Shown: piece after piece, positions 18,443 through 27,347 of the stretch | Position numbering within the stretch: the first letter of the stretch is position 1 | Layout: each line of letters starts with the position of its first letter | Origin: Paenarthrobacter ilicis | GTDB lineage: Bacteria > Actinomycetota > Actinomycetes > Actinomycetales > Micrococcaceae | DNA: 64,000 nt | Direction of reading: 5' to 3' | NCBI RefSeq assembly: GCF_016907545.1 | Contig: NZ_JAFBCD010000001.1 | Coordinates: 3,162,001 to 3,226,000 of the forward strand | Translations under genes and position numbers: made by a program | Notes under the pieces: model-generated | What the model was told of the DNA's origin: nothing | Database searches by the model: none | Seen by the model: only the letters and a program-made list of their open reading frames with translations

Positions 18443-20085
18443 GTCCCGGCCTGTGGGACATCCGGGATCAGGAAGCCATCCCGGACCAGGTTGGTGACAT
18501 CCCTGATGAGGCCGTCTCTAAAGGACACGTCATCGAAGTCATCGCCCCCGCCCAACAGCGCAACCAGTGCTGACACAATCTGGCGCACTGAGAGCTGGCC
18601 ATCGCACGCCGACACGAAACCGGCCAACTCTGTGCTTAACAGATTGGTACGGCGCAGGCCCGCCCCTTGCCGAAGGAGGATCACGCCGGGGTGATCAGCC
18701 CCGGGGCGCTGATGCCGCTCTTCTGTCACGTCCCCGGCAACCACCAAATGGGCCTCGGACACGTCGTTTGCTGCCAGCCAGTCTGCCCGTTCCACAAAGT
18801 TTCCCAAGTGGGGGCCGATCGGTTGTTCTATGGGGTAGGTGATTTCTTCGAAGCGGTTGATGGTGGGGCTCGGTGTGGCGGGCCGGCGCAACCAGACCAT
18901 GCCGAATCCAATGCCCTCAACGTTCCTTGACTCGAAGTCCTTGAGATAGGCCGCGTAGGCGTTCTTGTAGTGGCTGTCTTCGCGGTTCTGTGAGGCATCC
19001 TGGAGCCACGTCTCAGCGTACTGCTGTGGGCCCACCTGCTCCCGTTGGATGAACCACACGTCCAGGCCGGAGCCCTGCAACCATGCGGCGGGACGGTCTT
19101 TCCAGTCCGATCCTGCCGTGACCTCCCAGTTTCCCAGCATCTGTGCCATTCCACCGGGTTCAAGGACTGAACCGAGTGACTGCACCAAAGACGCCACAAT
19201 GTCATCCCCGGGCAGGCCCCCGTCCCGATAGGTGAACTGCTCCGCGGACGATTCGTCCTGCGTCCGGGGTGTGATCACAAATGGAGGGTTGGACACCACC
19301 ACATCGAAGCGTTCACCCGCCACCGGTTCCAGGAGAGAGCCCAGCTTCAGGGTCACCCTGGCCTCGGGGTGTTCCGGGTCCAGCCCCAGCTCAGAGGCGT
19401 TGAGCAGCAGGTTGAACCGCGTGAAGGCGAGCGCACGCTCCGAGATATCGGTGGCAGTGACGTGGTCGCAGTGGTGCAGCAAGTGGAAGGTTTGGATACC
19501 GCAGCCAGTCCCCAGGTCCAAGGCGCGCTCCGTGTGATGCCGGATGGTGGTTTGTACCAAGGTGGTGGAGGCCTGCCCGATGCCCAAAACGTGGTCGTGC
19601 CTCAACACCCCAGGCTGCTGGTGTGCGGCGAGATCGCTGGCAACCCAGAGGTCTGCGCCACCGCTGCCATCCGGGTCGGGATCCCAGCCGTACGGACGCA
19701 GATCCACTGTGGCATGCACCAGTCCCGAGTCCACAGTGACCAGCCCCAGCTCCACCAATCCGCCGACGGTGATGACGGGAAGTGCCTCGTTCAGGGCAAC
19801 GATCGTCTGAGGTACTGCAAGCAGCCAGAGGCGGATGACCGCAGCCAGAGCCCGTTCCGGCTCCGTTCCCGACTCTTCGACGACTTCACTGGCCAGCAGT
19901 GCAGGTATCAGCTGGTCCCTACCCAAAGCCTCGGAAGCGGACTCCCCCAACAGTGCGGCGACGCCGTCAACCGTGTAGGAGATGGCCCGGAGGTCGCCGG
20001 CGAGCGCCACGAGCAGATCGGGAAGATCGCTCCGCGGAGCATCGTCGGTATTGCCGTTGGTAAAGAAGTACTGGGTGTTGGTCAC
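18439..20085 (-). CDS. Class I SAM-dependent methyltransferase (HemK/PrmC-like core)
   Basis: A 548-residue protein. The SAM-binding motif I is RALDLGTGCGIQTFHLL at about residue 190 and motif IV is VVSNPPFVI near 260. The NPPF tetrad is used by enzymes that methylate an amide or exocyclic amine (glutamine in release factors, adenine or guanine in nucleic acid). An N-terminal helical domain of about 180 residues and a C-terminal domain of about 200 residues make it about twice the size of PrmC, a form common in actinobacteria. The product then overlaps a winged-helix gene by 4 bp. The substrate is unknown; rRNA, DNA or protein glutamine are all possible. Confidence 0.8.
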   Translation of the reverse strand: MTNTQYFFTNGNTDDAPRSDLPDLLVALAGDLRAISYTVDGVAALLGESASEALGRDQLIPALLASEVVEESGTEPERALAAVIRLWLLAVPQTIVALNEALPVITVGGLVELGLVTVDSGLVHATVDLRPYGWDPDPDGSGGADLWVASDLAAHQQPGVLRHDHVLGIGQASTTLVQTTIRHHTERALDLGTGCGIQTFHLLHHCDHVTATDISERALAFTRFNLLLNASELGLDPEHPEARVTLKLGSLLEPVAGERFDVVVSNPPFVITPRTQDESSAEQFTYRDGGLPGDDIVASLVQSLGSVLEPGGMAQMLGNWEVTAGSDWKDRPAAWLQGSGLDVWFIQREQVGPQQYAETWLQDASQNREDSHYKNAYAAYLKDFESRNVEGIGFGMVWLRRPATPSPTINRFEEITYPIEQPIGPHLGNFVERADWLAANDVSEAHLVVAGDVTEERHQRPGADHPGVILLRQGAGLRRTNLLSTELAGFVSACDGQLSVRQIVSALVALLGGGDDFDDVSFRDGLIRDVTNLVRDGFLIPDVPQAGT

Positions 20086-20178
20086 TGTGCAAGTCTAGGA
20101 GCTTCGGGAAATGGCAGCGCGGTCCCCTCAGCGCTATGTGGACAAAGACCGCTGGTGGAAACCGGTAGCGTTGAAGGC

Positions 20179-20622
20179 ATGCTCAACTTCTCCTCCACAA
20201 GGCGCCGCCCTGCCCTTGTAGCCATGATCGCCGGGACTGTCCTGGCAGTTTCCGCCTGCCAGGCGCCGGTCAACATCGCCGATGCGGACGTTCCCGCGTG
20301 GAAGGCCAAGGTCCTGCCCTCAACCGGGACAGAAGTTTTGGAGGACTCCGGCAAAATCCTCAACCGGGATCCCATGCCAAAAGATGCGGCCAACGTTCCC
20401 GCAGGCAGCTACACGCTCACCATGTCCTGCGATGGCGGAGGCAAGGCCTATTTCGCGGTTTCCTTGGACGGTAGCAAGATCGCCGACGCCGCAGCCGCAT
20501 GCAATGCCAGCAAGGATGTTGTGAAGATCAAAGTTCCCCGGACAGGCACCCTGAACATCACCGCAAGCAGCGTGGACGCCCCGCTCATTTTTGCCTACCA
20601 GCTGGTGCCGGCAGTCAACTAG
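20179..20622 (+). CDS. Putative lipoprotein, first of a paralogous pair
   Basis: A 147-residue protein with a basic N-terminus, a hydrophobic core and the lipobox LAVSAC (Cys near 27), so a membrane-anchored extracellular lipoprotein. The mature part has YTLTMSCDGGGKAYFAVSLDG, two further Cys and an ending FAYQLVPAVN. The ATG at 20179 is within a longer open frame on the plus strand that is antisense to the methyltransferase and not used. The downstream lipoprotein aligns with it over the same core (about 60 residues). No domain name recognised. Divergent from the methyltransferase gene. Confidence 0.7.
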   Translation: MLNFSSTRRRPALVAMIAGTVLAVSACQAPVNIADADVPAWKAKVLPSTGTEVLEDSGKILNRDPMPKDAANVPAGSYTLTMSCDGGGKAYFAVSLDGSKIADAAAACNASKDVVKIKVPRTGTLNITASSVDAPLIFAYQLVPAVN

Positions 20623-20684
20623 CCGCTCAACCTCTGCCAGCTCCATCTCTTCAACAGGGCGCAGCAGCGGCGTAAAGTCGGTTC

Positions 20685-21215
20685 ATGGGGAGCAAAGCGG
20701 CTCACTCGGTGACGTCGCGACGCCCGGCAAGAGCCGCCGTCGCACTTGTCTTGGTGCTGTGCGGCGGCCTGACCGCCTGCGAATACACCTACGACGGCGA
20801 CGCCGGCCCGGGTGCCGTTCCCACCTCAGCGCCCAGCAACATTGTGCTGCCGCCCGACCCAGCTCTGGAACAGACAGTCATGGGTGACGAGTTGGAGAAA
20901 TGGGCGCGCTCCGCCCTGCCGGAATCCCAGGGCAAATCGTTTTACTCGAGCAGCGGCTACCTCAGCCCCGGCGAGGCGAAATCGGAACAGACGGTCCAAC
21001 TTCCCAGTGGCACCTACGCAGTGACATTGGCATGCCGGGGCACCAGAAGGGTTATGTTCTCGGTCAACGTGGGCGAGGCCGCCTTGGTGGACCTGACGCT
21101 CGGTTGCGCCAGCGCGAGGGTGAGCGTGGTTCAGCTCGAAGCAGATGCCGTACTTTCCATCACCGTGGGGTCCAGATCAGACGCCAACTTCGCCTACCGG
21201 GTCAGTAAGTTGTAA
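20685..21215 (+). CDS. Putative lipoprotein, second of a paralogous pair
   Basis: A 176-residue protein with a twin-Arg-containing basic start, hydrophobic stretch and lipobox GLTAC (Cys near 32). The core YAVTLACRGTRRVMFSVNVGE and the end ANFAYRVSKL line up with YTLTMSC...YFAVSLDG and FAYQLVPAVN of the preceding gene, including a later conserved Cys. The spacing of 62 bp and the shared orientation suggest a tandem duplication with strong divergence. It ends 8 bp before the convergent trhO gene. Function unknown. Confidence 0.7.
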   Translation: MGSKAAHSVTSRRPARAAVALVLVLCGGLTACEYTYDGDAGPGAVPTSAPSNIVLPPDPALEQTVMGDELEKWARSALPESQGKSFYSSSGYLSPGEAKSEQTVQLPSGTYAVTLACRGTRRVMFSVNVGEAALVDLTLGCASARVSVVQLEADAVLSITVGSRSDANFAYRVSKL

Positions 21216-21223
21216 AGCCGCAG

Positions 21224-22120
21224 CTAAACGGCGGCGCACCCATCAGGGCACCGCAGCGTTTCCGGGCTGGACGCGCACTCGGCGCAGTAAAGGGTCAAGG
21301 TGCGGCAACTGGGGTTGGAGCAGTTTTCAAACTTGTTGGTGGGCGCGGAGCATCGCACGCACTGGCCAATGGTTTTTGCTTCCTCGCTGAACTCCACGTG
21401 CATGCGCTTGTCGAACACGTAAAGGGACCCTTCCCAGAGCCCTTTGTCCTTGAAGGTCTCGCCGTAGCGGACAATCCCTCCGTCCAACTGGTACACCTCT
21501 TTGAAGCCCCGATTGACCATCAGGCTGGAGAGTACCTCGCAGCGGATGCCACCGGTGCAGTACGTGACCACCGGCTTGTCCTTGAGGTCGTCGTACTTGC
21601 CGGACTCGAGTTCCTTGATGAAGTCGTGGGTGGTGTCCACGTCCGGAACGATTGCGTCCTTGAACTTACCGATCTGCGCTTCAAAGGCGTTGCGCCCATC
21701 GAAGAACACCACATCTTCGCCGCTGGATTTCTTCTCATCCACCAACTCGTGGAGTTCCTCGGGTTTCAGGTGTTTGCCGCCACCCACCACACCGTTCGCG
21801 TCCACGGCGAGCTCACCGGGCGCCCCGAAGGAGACGATCTCATCACGGACCTTGACGCTGAGGCGGGGGAAATCGGCCGCGCTCCCGTCCGACCATTTGA
21901 AATCAATGTCGTGGAAGCCCTTGTACTCGCGGGTGGTCTTCACATACTGCTTCATGTTGCCGAGCTCACCGCCCACTGTGGCATTGATGCCGTCCTTGGA
22001 AATGAGGATCCGGCCCGTCAGCCCCAGTTTTTCGCACAGCGCACGCTGCCACAGACGCACGGCGTCAGGGTCGGCAATCGGGGTAAAGCCATAGAAGAGC
22101 ACAATTCGGTTCAAAGCCAC
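21224..22120 (-). CDS. trhO: tRNA uridine(34) hydroxylase, rhodanese family
   Basis: A protein of 298 residues if started at GTG 22120. N-terminal block [21 protein letters not shown], then [19 protein letters not shown], typical of TrhO/YceA. The rhodanese domain has [15 protein letters not shown], the Cys loop that acts in prephenate-independent hydroxylation of U34 in tRNA. A Cys-rich end ([10 protein letters not shown]...NCSNPSC...YCAEC) probably binds zinc. The frame is open to a TTG at 22171 that adds 17 residues without a clear ribosome site; the GTG start matches homologues I know of, which begin at this ALNRIVLFY segment, but it also lacks a strong ribosome site. Confidence 0.85.
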   Translation of the reverse strand: MALNRIVLFYGFTPIADPDAVRLWQRALCEKLGLTGRILISKDGINATVGGELGNMKQYVKTTREYKGFHDIDFKWSDGSAADFPRLSVKVRDEIVSFGAPGELAVDANGVVGGGKHLKPEELHELVDEKKSSGEDVVFFDGRNAFEAQIGKFKDAIVPDVDTTHDFIKELESGKYDDLKDKPVVTYCTGGIRCEVLSSLMVNRGFKEVYQLDGGIVRYGETFKDKGLWEGSLYVFDKRMHVEFSEEAKTIGQCVRCSAPTNKFENCSNPSCRTLTLYCAECASSPETLRCPDGCAAV

Positions 22121-22258
22121 TGTTAAAGGGTACTTGGTGCCGAAAAATCGGGTGCTTTCAGCGCTGCTCAAGATGCCCTGGTGGAGGAGAAGTCACAATT
22201 GCATCCCGGGGCTGGCATCTCTCTGTTGCTTCCCGGAGCACTGGCATACTCTCACTAC

Positions 22259-22954
22259 ATGAATCCAGACGCCTTGGTTGAAGACATTCCGCACCTCTTG
22301 GAGGTCTGGGTGGCCGGCTGGTCCGGTTGCCGCGGCTACGAGTCCCGCCATGAGGGCCGTTTCCCTGCCGCATTACGTGCCGACAAAACCGGCGACTGGG
22401 AGTATTTTGCCCACGATCCATCCAACGAGGAGTTCAGCACCCTCGCCTCCACAACAGCAGAAGCACCCAGCCGGATCCTGACGATCCTGACCAACGACGT
22501 GCAGCGCTATAAGTACTTGGCTGGACAGCACGGCCTCTCCGTGACCTCTGCTTCGCAAACCATGATGATCGTGGACATGGAAACCCAGGACGCCGAGGAT
22601 CCATGGCTGCCGGACGACGATCTGGAGCTGGCCGTCTCCGAGTCCAACGGTGTCCACCACGCTGTTGTTCATTCCGGCGAGAAGGTGGCAGCCAGCGGCC
22701 GCGTGCATGTGGTCAACGGGACAGCCATCTTCGACAAGATTGTCACCGAGCCGGAATTCCAGCGCCGCGGTCTGGGCAGCTTCATCATGAAGGCCCTGGC
22801 CGCACAGGCATACTCCCACGACGTCCAAAACGGCCTTCTTCTGGCGTCCCTTGACGGGCAGAAGCTCTATTCCCACCTTGGTTGGGAAGTTGTGTGCCAC
22901 GTCCTGATGATGTCTGCCAGCGGTTCAGAAGGATCGGATCTCTCAGGGGCGTAA
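22259..22954 (+). CDS. GNAT family N-acetyltransferase
   Basis: A 231-residue protein. The acetyl-CoA loop is FQRRGLGSFIMKAL (R/Q-x-x-G-x-G/A) near residue 170, followed by NGLLLASLDGQKLYSHLGWEV, the usual last strands of the GNAT fold. The N-terminal 120 residues are an extra segment with Trp/Cys-rich start (VWVAGWSGCRGYES). No ribosome site is seen ahead of the ATG; a CATACT box lies 8 bp before it, so a leaderless message is possible. The frame is open further upstream to 22181 but those codons overlap the trhO promoter region. Substrate unknown. Confidence 0.75.
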   Translation: MNPDALVEDIPHLLEVWVAGWSGCRGYESRHEGRFPAALRADKTGDWEYFAHDPSNEEFSTLASTTAEAPSRILTILTNDVQRYKYLAGQHGLSVTSASQTMMIVDMETQDAEDPWLPDDDLELAVSESNGVHHAVVHSGEKVAASGRVHVVNGTAIFDKIVTEPEFQRRGLGSFIMKALAAQAYSHDVQNGLLLASLDGQKLYSHLGWEVVCHVLMMSASGSEGSDLSGA

Positions 22955-23047
22955 GGGCACGAGGCGGCCAGCGGCGCTGCTTCCCCGGGCTGCGGCGCTT
23001 TGCCTCCCCGGTGAATCCGCAGAGGCGGACAGTGACAGAATGATTCG

Positions 23048-25390
23048 GTGGCCGCACCGAATTCGCTGATCTCCTTACTGGGCCGGACCCAGGACCCGGA
23101 GCAGCTCCGTCACGTCCACACCATTCCTGCCCGGAAGGCCGTCAACGAACCCTGGCCCGCGTGGGTCCACCCTGACATTGTGGACGCCTACGGGAATCTC
23201 GGAATCCCGGAGCCCTACCGGCACCAGGTACAGGCTGCCGACCTTGCCCACTCGGGCCAGCACGTGGTTATTGCCACAGGCACTGCGTCCGGCAAATCCT
23301 TGGCGTACCAGCTGCCCACCCTGGATGCGATACATCGCTCTGAACTGCGGGTTCTCTCAGAGCCGGGCAAAATTCACGACGACGGCGCCGTGACTTTGTA
23401 CCTCTCGCCCACCAAAGCGCTGGCCGCCGATCAGCTCGCCGCCATCCGTTCACTGAAGCTGCCTACCGTCCGGGCGGAAACCTACGACGGCGACACCGAC
23501 ATGTCCTCGCGCCGTTGGATCCGTGATCACGCAAACTTCATCCTGGCCAATCCGGACATGCTGCACTTTGGCATCCTTCCCAACCACACGTGGTGGGCAA
23601 GGTTCTTCCGCCGTCTCCGCTACGTCATTGTGGATGAAGCCCACAGCTACCGTGGAGTTTTTGGCTCGCACGTCGCAAACCTGATGCGACGCCTCCGCAG
23701 GATCTGTGCTTACTACGGTGCAGGAACCACCTTTCCGGAGCCGGTGTTCATCGCAGCCTCCGCAACGGCCTCCGACCCGGCAGTCTCATTTGGCCGGCTT
23801 ATTGGCGCACCGGTTCGCGAAGTTTCCGATGACTGCTCCCCGCACGGTTCCACCACAGTGGCCTTCTGGGAACCCGCCCTGACCGACGTCAAAGGCGAAA
23901 ATGGTGCGAAGCAGCGCCGGACCGCCGTCGCCGAAACGTCCGACATCCTTGCCAACCTGGTGTCCTCCCGGGTGAGGACAATCGCCTTCATCAAGTCCCG
24001 CCGAGGCGCCGAATCCATTGCCTCGATCACCAAACGTCTTTTGGATGAGGTGGACCCCAGCCTTCCGGGCAGGGTGGCTGCCTACAGGTCCGGCTATTTG
24101 CCTGAAGAACGGCGAGCCTTGGAGCAGGCTTTGAGGTCCGGCCAGCTCCTGGGGGTTTCCAGCACCTCGGCCTTGGAACTGGGCATAGACATTTCCGGCC
24201 TCGATGCCGTTCTGGTAGCCGGCTGGCCAGGAACGCGCGCCTCCCTGTTCCAACAAATCGGACGGGCCGGGCGCGCGGGCCAGGACGCAATCGCAGCCTT
24301 TGTGGCCAGCGATGACCCCTTGGACACCTACCTGGTGAACCATCCGGAAGCCATCTTCGACGTCTCCGTTGAAGCTACGGTCTTCGACCCCGGCAATCCG
24401 TACGTTCTGGGACCCCACCTCTGCGCGGCGGCCGCCGAACTGCCGATTGGTGCTGCGGAACTGGAACTTTTCGGCCCCACGGCCGAGGGCCTTCTTGACC
24501 GCTTGGTGCTCCAGGGCTATCTCCGCAAACGTCCGGCCGGATGGTTCTGGACCCATCCCGAAAGCGCAGCGGGAATGGTGAATCTCCGGGCAGACGGTGG
24601 CGGGCCCGTCAGCATCGTGGACACGGAAACCGGCTCCCTTCTGGGCACCATGGATTCTCCGCAAACCCACTACCAAGCGCACACCGGCGCCATATACGTC
24701 CATCAGGGTGAAAGCTACCTGGTGGAAGACCTCAACGAAGCCGACCATTGCGTCATGGTCCGGCGGGTCAATCCGGACTTCTACACCACAGCCCGCGATG
24801 TCACCCAGATTGAAGTGCTGGAAACCTCCCGCTCCGTCCAATGGGGCGATATCACCGTTCACTTCGGCGACGTCAAAGTGACAACGCAAGTGGTCTCCTT
24901 CCAACGCAAGGCACTGATATCAAACGAGATCCTCGGCGAGGAACCGCTGGAGCTCGGCGCAAGGGATCTCTTCACCAAAGCCGTGTGGTTTGTGGTTGAG
25001 AACAGGACGTTGCATGGAGCAGGTCTGGTGGAAGCACAATTCCCAGGTGCGCTGCATGCCGCCGAGCACGCAGCCATTGGGCTCCTGCCCTTGGTGGCTT
25101 CCAGCGACCGTTGGGATATTGGGGGTGTCTCCACTGCCCTGCACGCTGACACCGGCATGCCCACCATCTTTGTTTACGACGGCCACCCCGGCGGCGCAGG
25201 GTTCGCCGAGCGGGGCTACGAGAAAGCCAAGACCTGGTTGTCCGCTACCCGGGATGCCATCAAAGCCTGCGAGTGTGAGGCCGGCTGCCCGTCCTGCGTT
25301 CAGTCCCCCAAATGCGGCAACAAGAACAATCCCCTGGACAAGGCAGCCGCCATCACGCTGCTGGACGTCCTCCTGAAGGAATCCATCTGA
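23048..25390 (+). CDS. DEAD/DEAH-box helicase with DUF1998-type C-terminus (MrfA/YprA-like)
   Basis: A 780-residue SF2 helicase. Motif I is ATGTASGKSLAYQ (residues ~76-88), motif II VDEAHSYRG, motif III SATASDP, motif VI QIGRAGRAGQ. The C-terminal domain ends in a cysteine cluster CECEAGCPSCVQSPKC, the zinc-binding DUF1998/MZB type. Bacillus MrfA (YprA), the closest named relative, acts in excision of mitomycin-induced DNA damage. In actinobacteria this helicase typically neighbours a Tad-like secretion operon, as here: it converges on it with 44 bp between stops. The GTG at 23048 is the only start near the conserved N-terminus; no strong ribosome site. Confidence 0.9.
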   Translation: MAAPNSLISLLGRTQDPEQLRHVHTIPARKAVNEPWPAWVHPDIVDAYGNLGIPEPYRHQVQAADLAHSGQHVVIATGTASGKSLAYQLPTLDAIHRSELRVLSEPGKIHDDGAVTLYLSPTKALAADQLAAIRSLKLPTVRAETYDGDTDMSSRRWIRDHANFILANPDMLHFGILPNHTWWARFFRRLRYVIVDEAHSYRGVFGSHVANLMRRLRRICAYYGAGTTFPEPVFIAASATASDPAVSFGRLIGAPVREVSDDCSPHGSTTVAFWEPALTDVKGENGAKQRRTAVAETSDILANLVSSRVRTIAFIKSRRGAESIASITKRLLDEVDPSLPGRVAAYRSGYLPEERRALEQALRSGQLLGVSSTSALELGIDISGLDAVLVAGWPGTRASLFQQIGRAGRAGQDAIAAFVASDDPLDTYLVNHPEAIFDVSVEATVFDPGNPYVLGPHLCAAAAELPIGAAELELFGPTAEGLLDRLVLQGYLRKRPAGWFWTHPESAAGMVNLRADGGGPVSIVDTETGSLLGTMDSPQTHYQAHTGAIYVHQGESYLVEDLNEADHCVMVRRVNPDFYTTARDVTQIEVLETSRSVQWGDITVHFGDVKVTTQVVSFQRKALISNEILGEEPLELGARDLFTKAVWFVVENRTLHGAGLVEAQFPGALHAAEHAAIGLLPLVASSDRWDIGGVSTALHADTGMPTIFVYDGHPGGAGFAERGYEKAKTWLSATRDAIKACECEAGCPSCVQSPKCGNKNNPLDKAAAITLLDVLLKESI

Positions 25391-25434
25391 TCCTCTGGGA
25401 GGTAGGGCTCCTCACAGGCAGCATTAGGTTTCTT

Positions 25435-25833
25435 CTATGGAGGAGGCCCAGCCTTGGCTCGCCCTGTCGCCACGCCCCACCGGAGCGGATGCGGTATCTC
25501 CGTGGTAACTTCCACTTGCTCACCCGCCACCACTGCACACGTGCTCAAGGTGGCATGCTGACGTCCGGCCACTTCCGCAGCCACGGCACACGGCTCCCCC
25601 GCGGACAGGCCGCGGGCCGCATCGGCCCCGGCCAATGCCGCGAGATCCGCCGCCGAAGCGGCACGGGAAGCCAGGACCCCCGCCTGCGCCAACAGCAGGA
25701 CTCCAACCAGCATCGCTATCACCACCGTCCCCAGGCCAAGGGCGAGGAGGGTTCCGGAGCCGCTTTCGGAACTGACCGTGGCCTGACCGGCGGTCCCGGC
25801 TTCCGACCCACCGCTCCTGCGGATTACTTTCAC
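25435..25833 (-). CDS. Second TadE-like membrane protein (Rv3654c type)
   Basis: A 132-residue protein, last in the Tad-like operon. One N-terminal transmembrane helix (GTLLALGLGTVVIAMLVGVL) is followed by an Ala-rich stretch AGVLASRAASAADLAALAGADAA and an extracytoplasmic part with two Cys, the layout of the TadE-like proteins of the actinobacterial helicase/secretion neighbourhood. The start GTG at 25833 overlaps the stop of the preceding TadE gene by 4 bp; the same frame is open to 25986, but that extension is the 48-bp repeat read out of frame. It probably is a minor pilin or assembly partner. Confidence 0.75.
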   Translation of the reverse strand: MKVIRRSGGSEAGTAGQATVSSESGSGTLLALGLGTVVIAMLVGVLLLAQAGVLASRAASAADLAALAGADAARGLSAGEPCAVAAEVAGRQHATLSTCAVVAGEQVEVTTEIPHPLRWGVATGRAKAGPPP

Positions 25834-26354
25834 CGCAGGTCCCTCTCCGCAATGGCAGAGGCGGAGGCGGTGAGGGTCCACGGCAGGTCCCTCTCCGCAA
25901 TGGCAGAGGCGGAGGCGGTGAGGGTCCACGGCACCAACGACCCCAAAGCCCCGCCCACGGGTGAAGATGCAGTAACTGTGAGCCACTGTCCTTCAACGGC
26001 GAGACCCGGGATCACCGCGTCCCCGGCCAGCCGTCTCACGATCCCTTCCACGGCGGCAGGGGCCTCACCGCGGGCCGATGCCCTGGCTCCCGCCCTCACA
26101 GCTTCTTCGAGACGAAGTTGGGTGATACCCGCGGCACCTCCCGCCAGCAACATGGCCAGGAGCAGCACCACCGCTGGTAAAGCCACCGCAAACTCCGCCG
26201 TGACCGCACCGCGCTGGTTTGCACCGGTGCCGCGGCATCCCCTAAAACCCGGCACCCCTCCCGCGGCAGAAGCGATGGCCGCGGCAGAAGCGATGGCCGC
26301 GGCAGAGGCGGCGGCCGCGGCACAAGCGACGGTGCCGGCAGGCGCGGCTTTCAC
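25830..26354 (-). CDS. TadE-like pilus protein with two in-frame repeat tracts
   Basis: A 174-residue protein if started at the GTG at 26354 that overlaps the DUF4244 stop by 4 bp. Residues ~10-34 are a six-residue Ala/Ser repeat coded by four 18-bp units. Then comes a prepilin-like segment QRGAVTAEFAVALPAVV: Gly followed by AVTAE with Glu at +5 and a hydrophobic helix, as in TadE/class III prepilins. The C-terminus holds PWTLTASASAIAERDL twice, coded by a 48-bp direct repeat. No good ribosome site is seen at 26354, so a later start after the Ala/Ser repeat is possible. Membrane-bound pilus or secretion component. Confidence 0.72.
   Translation of the reverse strand: MKAAPAGTVACAAAAASAAAIASAAAIASAAGGVPGFRGCRGTGANQRGAVTAEFAVALPAVVLLLAMLLAGGAAGITQLRLEEAVRAGARASARGEAPAAVEGIVRRLAGDAVIPGLAVEGQWLTVTASSPVGGALGSLVPWTLTASASAIAERDLPWTLTASASAIAERDLR
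25836..25931. repeat. 48-bp tandem repeat, two copies
   Basis: Units 25836-25883 and 25884-25931 are identical. They code, in the minus-strand TadE frame, two copies of PWTLTASASAIAERDL, and 48 is a multiple of 3, so copy-number change keeps the frame. The last copy abuts the GTGA overlap with the downstream gene. Confidence 0.95.
26261..26332. repeat. 18-bp tandem repeat, four copies
   Basis: Units at 26261, 26279, 26297 and 26315. The first two are identical (CCGCGGCAGAAGCGATGG); the others differ by 3 and 2 bases. Translated on the minus strand they give an Ala/Ser/Ile hexapeptide repeat near the N-terminus of the TadE-like protein. Confidence 0.9.
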
Positions 26355-26569
26355 GGCATCGACAGCGCGGTGCGGATCAGGTTGAGCAGGAAGCCCCGGA
26401 CCTCTTCGCTGCGCAGGATGACCACGAGCAAACCGGCAAGGCCGACCGCAGCCAAGGTGGCTATGGCGTACTCCGCGGTGGCCATGCCCGCCTCAGAACC
26501 AAAGCGTGGACGACGGGTTGACGGAGAGAACCTGTCTTCAGGGGCTGACGTGCTGACGAGGGTTTTCAT
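26351..26569 (-). CDS. DUF4244 small pilin-like protein
   Basis: A 72-residue protein with a class III prepilin look: a polar leader of about 29 residues, then GMATAEYAIATLAAVGLAGLLVVIL, where Gly is followed by MATAE with Glu at +5 and one hydrophobic helix, and a short C-terminus EVRGFLLNLIRTALSMP. This matches DUF4244 (Rv3656c type), the likely major subunit of the actinobacterial Tad-like apparatus. The ATG at 26569 is preceded by AAAGGAAAC at good distance; the longer frame to 26722 is not used. Its stop overlaps the start of the TadE gene by 4 bp. No prepilin peptidase gene lies in the window. Confidence 0.85.
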   Translation of the reverse strand: MKTLVSTSAPEDRFSPSTRRPRFGSEAGMATAEYAIATLAAVGLAGLLVVILRSEEVRGFLLNLIRTALSMP

Positions 26570-26732
26570 TTCTGTTTCCTTTCGACGGGACAGGCGCTTC
26601 TGCCTGCACCCCTGACTCTTCCGCGATGGGATCCGCCGGGGTAGGAGCTGCCGTCCGCAAGTGGAAAACCCGGGCCATTGGACCCTGTGTGGAGGATTGG
26701 TCGGACAAGCGGCAGTGATCAACCAGCCGTGA

Positions 26733-27347
26733 TCAACCGGCAGGCACCATGGCGATCAGCACGGGCACAATTCCCAAGCAGATGAAGGCGGGCAGGGAGC
26801 AAAGACCCAGCGGCACCACGAGTTTCACGCCCAAGGCCGCCGCCCTCTTCTCCGCCGCCCGGAACTGCTCCCTCCGCTCACGCGCGGCCTGCGCGTAGAG
26901 AATGGCTGCCGATGGCGCTCCTGTCAGGGCTGCAAAAGCGAGTGCTTCCTTCAGCCGTGCTACCTCCGGCGGGTAGGGCACGGGAGACCCCCAGGCGGTC
27001 CCCCAGTCGGCGCCCATGGCCAGAGCAGCTACAACGGGTCTCAGAGATGTGGCCACGGTCGGGTGTGAGCAACGGGCTATGAGCTCAAGCGACCTCCCAA
27101 TACCCGCCCCGGCATCCAGCATGGACGCCACCAACTCCAGCATCATGGCAGTATCGCCAAGCCCATCAGGAGTCCCGTCAAGGCGCGCGGATTCCGGGGC
27201 ATCCCCAGGATGCGCCACAGCCTGCGATCGTCCGTGCATCACCAGCCAGCGCCGCCTGGCACCTGCATTTCGAGCCGCATCCGAACAGCAAATGATGGAT
27301 GCCATCACCAGGATGAGGACCATCAGAAGCGGGAAGGAGCCTGCCAT
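26733..27347 (-). CDS. tadC: TadC-like type II secretion F domain protein
   Basis: A 204-residue membrane protein with a T2SSF domain: an N-terminal helix SFPLLMVLILVMASIICC, the cytosolic helical segment MMLELVASMLDAGAGIGRSLELIA, and two C-terminal hydrophobic stretches (GVKLVVPLGLCSLPAFICLGIVPVLIAMV). It pairs with the preceding TadB-type protein as the inner-membrane platform on which the ATPase works. The ATG at 27347 overlaps the tadB stop by 1 bp (TGATG). A 153-bp gap before DUF4244 may hold an extra promoter or be an mRNA processing site for the highly expressed pilin. Confidence 0.82.
   Translation of the reverse strand: MAGSFPLLMVLILVMASIICCSDAARNAGARRRWLVMHGRSQAVAHPGDAPESARLDGTPDGLGDTAMMLELVASMLDAGAGIGRSLELIARCSHPTVATSLRPVVAALAMGADWGTAWGSPVPYPPEVARLKEALAFAALTGAPSAAILYAQAARERREQFRAAEKRAAALGVKLVVPLGLCSLPAFICLGIVPVLIAMVPAG

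Noticed and set aside
25520-25996. 158-residue minus-strand frame with Pro/Arg-rich repeats
   Set aside because: Out-of-frame reading of the 48-bp repeat; the real frame is the TadE-like gene.
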